Part shown: piece by piece, positions 6,460-14,947 of the stretch
Layout: the number at the start of each line of letters is the position of its first letter
Numbering within the stretch: the stretch's first letter is position 1
Assembly: GCA_963205155.1 (NCBI GenBank)
Contig: CAUJJY010000257.1
Coordinates: forward strand, 1-20,893
Length of the DNA: 20,893 nucleotides
DNA from: Candidatus Zixiibacteriota bacterium
Lineage (GTDB): Bacteria; Zixibacteria; MSB-5A5; CAIYYT01
Reading direction: 5' to 3'
Made by a program: the position numbers and the translations under genes
Notes under the pieces: generated by a model
Told to the model about the DNA's origin: nothing
Databases searched by the model: none
What the model saw: the letters and a program-made list of their open reading frames with translations, nothing else

Positions 6460-9078
6460 TTAGAAATCAAATCCCAGGTTCAAGTAGAGATTATCGGTTC
6501 TGCGCTCCGCTCGACCGTAGCCGAACGAAACGGGACCGACAGGGGTATCGAGTGAGAGTGTTATTCCGAACGCATGCCGCAAGTTCTTGAACCGGACATC
6601 TTCTAGAGTCCCAAAGACATCGCCCACATCATAACGTCCATACAAATAGAAGCTGTAGACAGGGCCAATACGAAGTTCGAGATTGCCGAGAAGGTACTTG
6701 TCGCCGACGAGTTGATCGGTTCGGTATCCGAAGAAGCTTCGACTGCCGCCAAGGTAGAAACGATCATAAATCGGCAAGTCAGTCTGCGACAATCCGATTG
6801 CTGCACGCGGGTGCAAATTGAACTTTCTACCTAGCTGCTGGTAGTTCTCGATGGAACCCTCAAATTTACGGATGACTTCATCGGCACCAAGAATGTCTGA
6901 CGACACCTCGGCTGTGACTTCCAGTGCCGCGCCTCGAGTTGGAAACGTGTAGCGGTCCTTGGTATCATATTGTAAGGCTCCGATCAGGGACGCAACCCGG
7001 CGTTCACTTAGCGGGCCGTTGGGCGGGTTGGTAAAACGGATTTGTTCGTAGCGGGCAGTGAATTCCAGCAAGCCGAGCTTGAAAAGTTGTTGGCCGACGC
7101 CGAACTTGGCGCCCCAACGCTTGACGGTGCGATGACCGGTTTCTTCGTCGCCATCGAACATCCCGATTTTGTCATTGGCGTAGTAAACCTGCATCTTGTA
7201 GGTGACGAAGGTTCGGAAAATCCGATCAGCGCGCATCTGCAGTTGGTATAGTTTCCGCCGTTCCGAGAATCGTGCATATCCGGAAATTTCATGTCCGGTT
7301 CCGAAGAGGTTCGAGTAGCCGATCCGAAGGAACGACTCGGGATGGAATTCCTCATGATACCGAGCGCCAAGGCGCGCAAAAGTGAACTTATTTTCTTTGA
7401 CGATGATTGTGATGTGTACCCCGCCCGCACGCTCTTCGAGGCGAAGGTTGACGTTGTCATACAGACCGGAGCTGTAGATTTCCTGAACGCCGCGAGTTGC
7501 CCGATTCTTATTGTAGAAATCTCCGATACGCAGCGGCATGTAACTGGTCACGACCCACCAGCGAGTCTTGTCGTTTCCTTCAACAGAGAGGCTGACAATT
7601 TGGCCCTCATCAATGATGATGGTAAGATGAGATTGGGTTGAATCCACCCATGCTCCCTTGATCTGTGCCAGGTCGTAGCCTTCCGACCGGTAGAATGAGA
7701 TTAGATCATCGTATACTTTTCGCAGATCGTAAATTGACCTAATCGGATTATTGCCGATGCGGGCCTGCAATTGCAGGAGTGAGTCGGGATAGACGCGATT
7801 GCCCTCGATTGAAACTGCTGTAATTGTTGGAAATGGTACCAGCAACAGTTCGAGGTTTGTGGTATCGGATCCGGTCGCGATGAATTTGGCGCTCTGGTAC
7901 TTGCCTGTGCGGAAGAGCTCGAGGATTCGTTCCCGGAGCTGGCCGGCTGCGAGCGGTCCGCGCGTTATTTCGTTTAGGATTCGACTGTCAGGTGCGGAGA
8001 GTTCGCGCGACGGCAAATCGGCAAAGTCAATTTGCCTGATGGTAAATGTGGAATCACGGGATGATCTTTGTGCGAACAATTTCATGAGTCCGGTTAGCAT
8101 TTTCTGCGTGCTCTCATACCCCCGACGGATTGCCTCTTTGCTCGACTGAAAGTCGGTCGCGTTGATTCCCTGCAAATCAGGTGTTATCACAAAGTCAGCA
8201 TCAGCAAGCAATTCCGCGCGTGTTTTGGCGGATAGAATCGTGGTGGTTTGGTTGGCGATATCGATCGGATCGGTAATTTCATCTTTGGGCAGAAGATCCG
8301 ACGAGGTATTGATGGCGATGACGAAATCTGCTCCGATACTTCGCGCCGACGCGGTGGGCACCGGTTCGAGCATTCCGCCGTCCATGAGCAGTTGTCCGTC
8401 TCGCTCCAGAGGCGTAAAGGCGAGCGGCACTCCCATGGTCGCGCGTAAGGCTTCAGCGAGCGAGCCGCCGGTAAACACCACCTTCTCACCGGAAACCAGA
8501 TCGGTTGCAACGATCGCCAGCCGTCGATTCAGATTTGCAAAATTGCCGCCGGAGAAATATCCGGAGCTTTGCGTGAGATCGCTCAAGACATTTACCAGTT
8601 TCTGACCGGTGCTCAAAGCTGTCGGAATTTGCGGGTTCACTCCGTCGAAGCGTGCCGATACTAAGGCCCCTTCAGTTTCGGTACGCCTGGTAAAAAGCAG
8701 CGAAGAGCGTTGTGGTTTGTCGGAGAAGAAGGTACCCCAATCGATCGAGAGCGCTTCCCGTTCGATTTCATCGAGGGTCATGCCGGAGGCATAAAGTCCG
8801 CCGATGATACCTCCCATCGATGTACCGGCAACGACATCGATCTCGATGCCGGCTTCCTCGAGAGCGCGCAACACGCCGATATGCGCGAATCCGCGCGCGC
8901 CGCCACCGGACAGCGCGATTCCGATTCGATAGCCGCGTACGCTGCTGTTCAGACTCTTGTAAAGTGATTGGGGAGCCAGGTCAGTCAAGGGCACAGAGAA
9001 CCCGCCGGCCATTTGGCCGGTAGCTGTAGTAATCAGGAGCCCGCAAATTATGACTGCCTGTTGAAAAACCCGAAGCAT
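6460..9078 (-). CDS. Patatin-like phospholipase with three POTRA domains and Omp85-type barrel (PlpD/type Vd-like)
   Basis: 872 aa from the ATG at 9078; a GTG at 9090 would add four residues, and neither has a clear Shine-Dalgarno. A signal peptide covers about residues 1-22. The patatin domain (about 52-325) has the oxyanion loop GGGARG (58-63), nucleophile Ser87 in GTSMGG and Asp233 in DGG, so the Ser-Asp dyad is intact. Three POTRA-like modules follow at about 348-415, 418-493 and 494-563, the last two starting SIEGN and SVEGN. The barrel runs from 566 to the terminal Phe. It includes YDTKDRYTFPTRG and GGSRSFFGYR, where the loop-6 motif is FFGY rather than VRGF. It is probably an outer-membrane protein whose lipase domain stays periplasmic or is presented outside, as proposed for PlpD. 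P. aeruginosa PlpD has one POTRA. It is divergently arranged with the methyltransferase operon. Confidence 0.93.
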   Translation of the reverse strand: MLRVFQQAVIICGLLITTATGQMAGGFSVPLTDLAPQSLYKSLNSSVRGYRIGIALSGGGARGFAHIGVLRALEEAGIEIDVVAGTSMGGIIGGLYASGMTLDEIEREALSIDWGTFFSDKPQRSSLLFTRRTETEGALVSARFDGVNPQIPTALSTGQKLVNVLSDLTQSSGYFSGGNFANLNRRLAIVATDLVSGEKVVFTGGSLAEALRATMGVPLAFTPLERDGQLLMDGGMLEPVPTASARSIGADFVIAINTSSDLLPKDEITDPIDIANQTTTILSAKTRAELLADADFVITPDLQGINATDFQSSKEAIRRGYESTQKMLTGLMKLFAQRSSRDSTFTIRQIDFADLPSRELSAPDSRILNEITRGPLAAGQLRERILELFRTGKYQSAKFIATGSDTTNLELLLVPFPTITAVSIEGNRVYPDSLLQLQARIGNNPIRSIYDLRKVYDDLISFYRSEGYDLAQIKGAWVDSTQSHLTIIIDEGQIVSLSVEGNDKTRWWVVTSYMPLRIGDFYNKNRATRGVQEIYSSGLYDNVNLRLEERAGGVHITIIVKENKFTFARLGARYHEEFHPESFLRIGYSNLFGTGHEISGYARFSERRKLYQLQMRADRIFRTFVTYKMQVYYANDKIGMFDGDEETGHRTVKRWGAKFGVGQQLFKLGLLEFTARYEQIRFTNPPNGPLSERRVASLIGALQYDTKDRYTFPTRGAALEVTAEVSSDILGADEVIRKFEGSIENYQQLGRKFNLHPRAAIGLSQTDLPIYDRFYLGGSRSFFGYRTDQLVGDKYLLGNLELRIGPVYSFYLYGRYDVGDVFGTLEDVRFKNLRHAFGITLSLDTPVGPVSFGYGRAERRTDNLYLNLGFDF

Positions 9079-9095
9079 CTGAAGTCGCACAACGA

Positions 9096-9112
9096 CAAGT
9101 AATCGCTACTTG
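9096..9112 (-). promoter_or_regulatory. Inverted repeat just upstream of the patatin gene
   Basis: CAAGTA and TACTTG flank a 5-nt centre in the short divergent region, 18-34 bp before the patatin ATG. It could be an operator or a small hairpin in the mRNA leader. It is only 6 bp per arm, so chance occurrence is possible. Confidence 0.25.
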
Positions 9113-9137
9113 GTCTTAACATCAAGCGCAAAACTGT

Positions 9138-9166
9138 TTGACTATCACAAAGATGCGGTCTATGAT
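9138..9166 (+). promoter_or_regulatory. Promoter of the methyltransferase-SppA-M16 operon
   Basis: TTGACT (9138-9143), 17-bp spacer, TATGAT (9161-9166): each box has five of six consensus bases at the optimal spacing. Transcription should start at about 9173, the A of the ATG, implying a leaderless mRNA. This also argues against the upstream in-frame TTG at 9110 as start. Confidence 0.7.
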
Positions 9167-9172
9167 GACGAT

Positions 9173-9964
9173 ATGAATAATCTCTCCCAAGCCCTGGAAA
9201 GGGAAATTCGCTCCCTAACCGCGCGCCATGGTCGCAAGAAGTCGGACAAAGTACTGATTGAGGGTATTCGCTCGATTTCAGCCTTGCTCGAAAACGGTAT
9301 TGCTCCTGAATGTATCATCGTATCACCAGGAGACCTTTCCGAGCCAGGGAGAGATTTTTTCAGCAATTTGACCGAGAGGCGCTTGCCACTGATCGAGTGC
9401 GACCGCAAGCGATTTGCGCAGATGTCCGACACGGTGCATTCGCAGGGCATGATCGCACTGGTTCACCGCAGTGCGCTTCAAGCTCCGGAAGCTGCGTGGC
9501 GTAGAATTCGGCTTGCCGTTTATCTTGATGCAGTCTCCGATCCCGGAAATGTCGGGACGATTATCCGAACCTGCGCCGCATTTGGAGTCAGTCTGGTTGT
9601 CCTCTCACCTGGTTGTGCCGATATCGCCAATCCAAAAGTCTTGCGCTCGACTGCCGGGGCGATATTTGCCATGCCAATCGCGACCGAGATTTCTGCCGAA
9701 ACCTTAGCGGTATATCTCAAGTCCAATCAAGTGGAGTTGATCGGGGCAGACGGAGAGGGGTCTGTCGAGATCGGCAACTTTGCGCCCAAGTCAAAGCTCT
9801 GCATAGCATTAGGCGCGGAAGCAGCAGGGTTAAGCCGGGAGATTCGGGTTATATGTAGTCCGATCGTGAAGATTCCTATCGCTGACGGAGTTGAGTCGTT
9901 AAATGTCGCTTCGGCGGCAGCTATCGCGATCTATCAATTGACCGAAAAGATGAAGTTGTTGTGA
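9173..9964 (+). CDS. SpoU/TrmH-family RNA 2'-O-ribose methyltransferase
   Basis: 263 aa. The three SPOUT motifs are present: motif 1 NVGTIIRTCAAFG (126-138) with catalytic Arg132, motif 2 IALGAEAAGLS (211-221), and motif 3 IPIADGVESLNVASAAAIA (234-252). The N-terminal part (1-100) has the substrate-binding shape of RlmB-like enzymes (VLIEGIRSISALLENG). It methylates a ribose in rRNA or tRNA with S-adenosylmethionine through the knotted alpha/beta fold. The exact target (RlmB G2251-like or another site) cannot be decided. There is no Shine-Dalgarno, and a promoter predicts transcription starting at the ATG. The stop overlaps the next gene's GTG by 4 bp (GTGA), so the two are probably translationally coupled. 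Confidence 0.92.
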   Translation: MNNLSQALEREIRSLTARHGRKKSDKVLIEGIRSISALLENGIAPECIIVSPGDLSEPGRDFFSNLTERRLPLIECDRKRFAQMSDTVHSQGMIALVHRSALQAPEAAWRRIRLAVYLDAVSDPGNVGTIIRTCAAFGVSLVVLSPGCADIANPKVLRSTAGAIFAMPIATEISAETLAVYLKSNQVELIGADGEGSVEIGNFAPKSKLCIALGAEAAGLSREIRVICSPIVKIPIADGVESLNVASAAAIAIYQLTEKMKLL

Positions 9965-11076
9965 AACCGGCAATGAATATGTATCGTAACAACAAGAGAA
10001 TGAATAATATACGAATTCTAATTGTGGCCTTGTTCGCTGGCATAAGCCTCGCCAATTCGGTGCAGGCGCAGAGAATAATGCGCGTTGGCCCAGATCGCTT
10101 CGAATCGGCTTCAGTTACAAAGACTATTTCTCTTGATCGTATTGAGAATCTCTCATTCACGTCATCTTCCTATTTGGGTGGTCGGCTTAGTATTCGCGCT
10201 GTCGATGTGCCCACAGCGCGCATCAGCTACAAGTTCCAGTTCAAAGTCGAGTCGGAAGAGCAGGCGGGGGAGTACTCCGACTATCTCTCCATGACGTTCG
10301 AGGATCTGGAAAATGAATTTGCAATTTCCGCCGAGACGCGCTCTTCGCCACCTTGGCGGGGTACCGATTTTTCAGCAGGGATTGATGTCGAGAATGAGGT
10401 TCCGCACAAGAACAGCATGAAGATCTACGCCCGTACCTCACTATTCGAGATTGAAATCGATGGTCCGTTTGCCGCCGCCGACATCTCCAGCAATTTCGGC
10501 GATATCACATTGAGGAAGATCAGCAACAAAGTCAATGTATCCTGCGATAATGGTGCGGTGACCGTTGAGGATTGTTCGGGGCCGACCAAGGTTACGACCT
10601 CCAATCGGCCGATCAACCTGATAAACGTCGATGGCCAGCTGGGATCCATCCGTCTGCGCAACCAAAATGGCAAGATTACGCTCGACTCCGTCCGCGGGGA
10701 AATTGATGCCCGCACGGAATTCGCCCAGATCAGCGCCACGCGGATGCGCTTTGAGTCGGGACGATCAACTCTTGCCACCGAGAATTCAAACATCAAACTC
10801 GATGCCAGTGTTATCGCCGGCGATCTTTCCGTGCGCAGTGAAAACGGCAAGATTGACATGACAATTCCAACTTCCGTTTCTGCTGCAGTAGTGCTTCAAG
10901 TAGATCAGGGCGGACGAATTTATACCCGCCGACTGCCAATTCGCATAGACCGCGTCTCGCGGACGCTCGTTCAGGGACAAATCGGTGACGGTCAAAACAA
11001 AATCGAGGTTGACATGACAGGTGTCGGCACGATAGATTTGGAAGGCATTCGCACGGCGTCGTTATCCAACCGCTGA
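9961..11076 (+). CDS. Exported DUF4097-type beta-helix protein (putative adhesin family)
   Basis: 371 aa if the overlapping GTG is used. ATGs at 9973, 9979 and 10000 are alternatives; the last would give a compact signal peptide ending near VQAQ. A signal sequence is clear in either case. From about residue 150 the chain is made of short repeated strands of the type FGDITLRKIS, NGAVTVEDCS, NGKITLDSVRG, NSNIKLDAS and NGKIDMTIP. This is the parallel beta-helix pattern of DUF4097/DUF4098 proteins, in which each turn ends in Gly/Asn. A periplasmic or surface location is inferred. It sits between an RNA methyltransferase and an SppA fusion in one operon. No catalytic motif was seen. Confidence 0.75.
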   Translation: MKPAMNMYRNNKRMNNIRILIVALFAGISLANSVQAQRIMRVGPDRFESASVTKTISLDRIENLSFTSSSYLGGRLSIRAVDVPTARISYKFQFKVESEEQAGEYSDYLSMTFEDLENEFAISAETRSSPPWRGTDFSAGIDVENEVPHKNSMKIYARTSLFEIEIDGPFAAADISSNFGDITLRKISNKVNVSCDNGAVTVEDCSGPTKVTTSNRPINLINVDGQLGSIRLRNQNGKITLDSVRGEIDARTEFAQISATRMRFESGRSTLATENSNIKLDASVIAGDLSVRSENGKIDMTIPTSVSAAVVLQVDQGGRIYTRRLPIRIDRVSRTLVQGQIGDGQNKIEVDMTGVGTIDLEGIRTASLSNR

Positions 11077-11109
11077 TGTTGATGCCGACCCCGTAGCGAA
11101 AGGCTGACT

Positions 11110-13539
11110 TTGTCCTGGCGAATTTCCCCTATCTTGATTCTTAGTCTATTCTTAGTGTTCGCTCTCAAAGCGGACAATCTGCCTCTGCGGGTGTCGCTAA
11201 GATTTCCTGACGTTCCGCATGCCGCCATTTCCGGCAGCGATGCTTTGGTTCTCAATCCCGCCGCCCTGTATCTTAACCAACCACTTTCCGTGGCAGGTTA
11301 TCACAGCTTCGGCAAGGATGATTTCTCCGGCGACAATGCCTACTTGATATCGGCCGCTGGGCTTGGATTTGGATATCAGAGACTGGCATTGGGTCTTAGC
11401 GATCCGGTGAAGCGATTTGACTTCGCGGCATCAAGCAAGATATTCCGAAATCTGTATAGCGGTATCTCCTACACCTACTATAAGTCGGACTGGAAAGCAA
11501 TCGACAAGGCACACGCCTGGAACTACTCGTTCTTGTTTCACCTTGGCCGCAAAGCCGCTATTTCACTGCAGGCAGAGAACATTAATAAGCACAAGTTTTT
11601 CGGCGAAAACTCGGCTGTCGGCTACATTTTAAGCGGGGCGTATCGTCCCATTGGTGAACTGCTCACATTCGGCGGCAACGCAAGCATGTACAGCGGTCAG
11701 AGAATTAGTGATGTCGACTGGCGTCTTTCGGCAAAAGCGAATCTTCGAAAAGGACTAGCTCTCTTTGCAGCCATTGATAACGCCGGCACATTCGGAGCCG
11801 GCCTGGAACTGCAATTTGGCCGGATAGCAGCCGGCGGTGAAAGTTTCTTCGACAATGACGCCAAGTATACCGGGTCAACGGTCTATGGCAGTCTGTCTGC
11901 GGCCAGCCGCGAACAACTGATCAGCCACTATCACTCGATACTACATGTCGATCTCGCCGGTGAGATTCCCGAGGAGTCGATCAAGCCGTTTTTTTGGAAG
12001 AAGTCCCCGCCAACCGTTTACCAGAAACTCTCCAAGATTGAAGAAGCCAGAACCGATCCGCAGATAAGCGGTCTTTTTCTGACCATTCGCAATCCACAAA
12101 TCGGCTGGGGGCGCCTGGCGGACTTTCGCGAAGCCCTAAAGGACTTTCGCGGATCAGGAAAGCCGGTTGTCGCGTATTTAGGCCCTTCATCTGGAAATGG
12201 ATCCTATTACCTGGCTTCAGCCGCGGACAAAGTATATATGCTGCCGGTCGACGCACTCTACCTAACCGGTTTGCGGGCAGAAGTTACGTTTTACAAAGGC
12301 GCCATGGACAAACTCGGCATCGAGGCCGAGATGGAGCGATCCGGCAAATACAAGAGCTATCCGGAGGTACTAACCGACACGACAATGAGTCCCGCCTTTC
12401 GTGAGGCGATTGAAGTTTTATTAGACGATCTTTACGATCAGATGCTTGCGGAAGCGGGCGCCGATCGCAATATTGACATCTCCAACCTGCGCACACTAAT
12501 CGACAGCGGTCCCTTTACCTCGATTCAGGCTGAATCATTGCGGCTTGTCGATGGCCGTTTTTACTCGCATGAGTTAGAGGCAAAGATTCCCGAGATGTTC
12601 GGCGACTACTATGGAATTCTGTCGGAGTCGAACTACCGGAACACGCCGCGATTTCGTGAGCGCTTTGGCGAGCCGCCGCAAATCGCGATTATCGCCATCG
12701 ACGGTGGAATCGTCAAGGGCGCGTCAGGATTTGATTATATCGATGGTTCGACTGCTGGTTCGGGCACCGTGGTAGCAGCAATTCGGGCGGCTCGCACCAA
12801 TTCCGACATTCGCGCGATTGTCGTTCGGCTCAATACGCCCGGCGGTGATGCGATAGCTTCCGACCTGATCTGGGGCGAGTTGAACGAGGCTCGCAAATCC
12901 AAGCCGGTGATCGTGTCGATGTCGGATGTGTGCGCATCCGGCGGGTACTATATCGCCTCGGCATCGGACAAGATATTTCTCCAGCCTACGACTGTCACCG
13001 GCTCAATCGGAGTATTTGCGGGCAAAGCAAACGTGTCAGGTTTATACGCGAAACTGGGTTTACACACCGAGACGATTACGCGCGGCAAACACGCAAACAT
13101 GTTTTCGATGACACAGCCATATTCCGACGAAGAGCGCGCGATCGTGCGCCGGCATGTGAAGGATATGAGTTCGCGATTTTCAACGGTGGTTGCCGAAGGC
13201 CGGATGCTTTCCATCGATTCCGTGACCGCTGTTGCGCAGGGAAGAACGTGGAGTGGAAGACGGGCACTGGAATTGGGCTTGGCAGATACTGTCGGCAGTG
13301 TACTTGATGCAGTGGAATTGGCCCGGCAGAAGGCGGAAATTCCCGACAACGATTTTGTAGTTGTCGAGATGCCGCAGCGACGGCTGATTCCACGATTAAC
13401 AAACCTCGCAATGTCGGCTTTGGCGAAGACCTTTGGAATGGACGACAATGGCCCGCTGGCAGCATTGCGAAACGCCATCTCCACCACAGACCGCACCAAT
13501 CTGCAGATGCGCATGCCGTATAATCTCACAATCGAATGA
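11110..13539 (+). CDS. sppA: Signal peptide peptidase SppA (67K type) with N-terminal beta-barrel-like extension
   Basis: 809 aa from a TTG start with AAAGG 6 bp upstream. No methionine occurs before residue 193, so a non-ATG start is needed. Residues 1-21 are a signal peptide. About 22-265 form alternating amphipathic strands with many Gly/aromatic residues and a VLNPAAL motif, resembling PorV/FadL-type outer-membrane barrels. About 275-500 is the first SppA domain, with the catalytic-lysine motif GKYKSYPE (Lys415). About 523-760 is the second, with CASGGYYIA (nucleophile Ser610). The Lys-Ser distance of 195 matches the E. coli enzyme (K209/S409). SppA proteins degrade cleaved signal peptides and other membrane-associated peptides. 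E. coli SppA has a single N-terminal membrane helix and no such extension, so this copy may act at the outer membrane. Confidence 0.9.
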   Translation: MSWRISPILILSLFLVFALKADNLPLRVSLRFPDVPHAAISGSDALVLNPAALYLNQPLSVAGYHSFGKDDFSGDNAYLISAAGLGFGYQRLALGLSDPVKRFDFAASSKIFRNLYSGISYTYYKSDWKAIDKAHAWNYSFLFHLGRKAAISLQAENINKHKFFGENSAVGYILSGAYRPIGELLTFGGNASMYSGQRISDVDWRLSAKANLRKGLALFAAIDNAGTFGAGLELQFGRIAAGGESFFDNDAKYTGSTVYGSLSAASREQLISHYHSILHVDLAGEIPEESIKPFFWKKSPPTVYQKLSKIEEARTDPQISGLFLTIRNPQIGWGRLADFREALKDFRGSGKPVVAYLGPSSGNGSYYLASAADKVYMLPVDALYLTGLRAEVTFYKGAMDKLGIEAEMERSGKYKSYPEVLTDTTMSPAFREAIEVLLDDLYDQMLAEAGADRNIDISNLRTLIDSGPFTSIQAESLRLVDGRFYSHELEAKIPEMFGDYYGILSESNYRNTPRFRERFGEPPQIAIIAIDGGIVKGASGFDYIDGSTAGSGTVVAAIRAARTNSDIRAIVVRLNTPGGDAIASDLIWGELNEARKSKPVIVSMSDVCASGGYYIASASDKIFLQPTTVTGSIGVFAGKANVSGLYAKLGLHTETITRGKHANMFSMTQPYSDEERAIVRRHVKDMSSRFSTVVAEGRMLSIDSVTAVAQGRTWSGRRALELGLADTVGSVLDAVELARQKAEIPDNDFVVVEMPQRRLIPRLTNLAMSALAKTFGMDDNGPLAALRNAISTTDRTNLQMRMPYNLTIE

Positions 13540-13600
13540 AATTCACTTACCTGAAGATGTCTCTATGAAAGGAATTCTTCTCATCCACAATGGAGGAACA

Positions 13601-14935
13601 ATGAAGAAAGTCTTGTTATCGCTGGCGATGTTGATGCTGTTGACGGCATCGGCATTCGCTGTGCCGGAATGGCCTATCCAAAAGTACACACTGAAGAACG
13701 GCCTGACCTTGTTGACGCTTGAAGATTCATCGACGCCATCCGTCAGTTTTCAAGTTTGGTATCACGTCGGCTCAAAGAATGAGCGACCCGGGATCACCGG
13801 TATCTCGCACTTGTTCGAGCACATGATGTTCAAAGGCAGCAAGAACTTTGCTGACGGCGAGCACGATCGTTTAGTGCAAAGCAGCGGGGGCATGATCAAT
13901 GCGTACACTTCCAATGACATGACGGTGTATCATCAGGAATTCGGCAGGGATCAACTCGAACTGGTCGCCAAACTTGAAGCCGACCGCATGCAGTATCTGA
14001 CTATCACCGACAAGCAACTGTCCTCGGAGCGTCAGGTTGTCCTCGAGGAACGCAGTGAGCGCATCGAGAATTCACCGTTCGGCGATGTTCTCGAGCAATT
14101 GATGGCCAATGTCTATCTGGCTCACTCCTACAGCTGGCTGACTATCGGCTGGCGCAAGGATGTTGAAAACATCAAGTTGGAGGACTGCCTAAATTACTAT
14201 GGCACCTACTACAACCCGGCCAACGCGGTAGTCGTTGTTGTTGGTGATGTCAAGAGTGCTGAAGTTCAGAAGACCATTGAAAAGTACTTTGGCAAGATTC
14301 CCGGCAACCCGAAGATTCCACGCCCGATCTATAATGAACCGGAACAAAGAGGTGAACGCCGCATCTCCTACCACAAGGTATCGCAGTTGCCGATGTTCAT
14401 CGCCGGTTACCAATGTCCACCGGCCGGACACGCCGACAGCTACGCTCTTGACGTTCTCTCGGCGATTCTTTCCGGTGGCGAATCATCCCGCGCCTATCAG
14501 CGCATGGTCTACACGGACCAGATTGCAATCGCCGCCGGCGGTCAGTATCAATCGATGGAGCAAGGCGGCGTCTTCTTTGCCTACAGCATGATGCAACCGG
14601 GCAAGACGACGGCTGATGGCGAGAAGGCCCTGTACGAAGAAATCGAGAAGCTGAAGAACGAGCCGGTGACAGCTGAAGAACTGCAGAAGGCGAAGAATCA
14701 GATTGAGGCGCAGTTTTTCATGGGCAACCAATCCAATGATCAGAAGGGAAGCCAAATTGGATACTTCCAAACGATCCTTGCTGACTATAAGCTGATTTTC
14801 CAACAAGCGGACAAGTACAACGCGGTTACTGCCGAGGACATCATGCGCGTAGCCAAGACCTATCTGGGCGAACGCAGCCGAACTGTGGTAAACGTGATCC
14901 AGGAAAACAAGGGCGCTACCCCGATGGGGATGTAA
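13601..14935 (+). CDS. M16-family zinc metallopeptidase, catalytically intact, exported
   Basis: 444 aa from the ATG at 13601, chosen for GGAGG just upstream and a good signal peptide (cleavage after about AFA at residue 20). An in-frame ATG at 13565 would put 12 extra residues before that signal. The inverted zinc motif HLFEH (70-74) is complete, with downstream glutamate ligand candidates Glu149/Glu150 in VLEERSER, 75-80 residues later as the family requires. M16 peptidases (pitrilysin/MPP type) cut peptides and unfolded protein segments. This one should work in the periplasm. It lies 61 bp after SppA and 12 bp before a second, zinc-less M16 gene, so they probably form an active/inactive heterodimer as in mitochondrial processing peptidase and some bacterial M16B pairs. 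Confidence 0.93.
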   Translation: MKKVLLSLAMLMLLTASAFAVPEWPIQKYTLKNGLTLLTLEDSSTPSVSFQVWYHVGSKNERPGITGISHLFEHMMFKGSKNFADGEHDRLVQSSGGMINAYTSNDMTVYHQEFGRDQLELVAKLEADRMQYLTITDKQLSSERQVVLEERSERIENSPFGDVLEQLMANVYLAHSYSWLTIGWRKDVENIKLEDCLNYYGTYYNPANAVVVVVGDVKSAEVQKTIEKYFGKIPGNPKIPRPIYNEPEQRGERRISYHKVSQLPMFIAGYQCPPAGHADSYALDVLSAILSGGESSRAYQRMVYTDQIAIAAGGQYQSMEQGGVFFAYSMMQPGKTTADGEKALYEEIEKLKNEPVTAEELQKAKNQIEAQFFMGNQSNDQKGSQIGYFQTILADYKLIFQQADKYNAVTAEDIMRVAKTYLGERSRTVVNVIQENKGATPMGM

Positions 14936-14947
14936 GGAGTAATTGAA

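Noticed and set aside
12948..13529. Long minus-strand open frame (193 codons) inside sppA
   Set aside because: It is antisense to conserved SppA catalytic sequence, with no ribosome-binding site and no domain; it is a codon-bias shadow.
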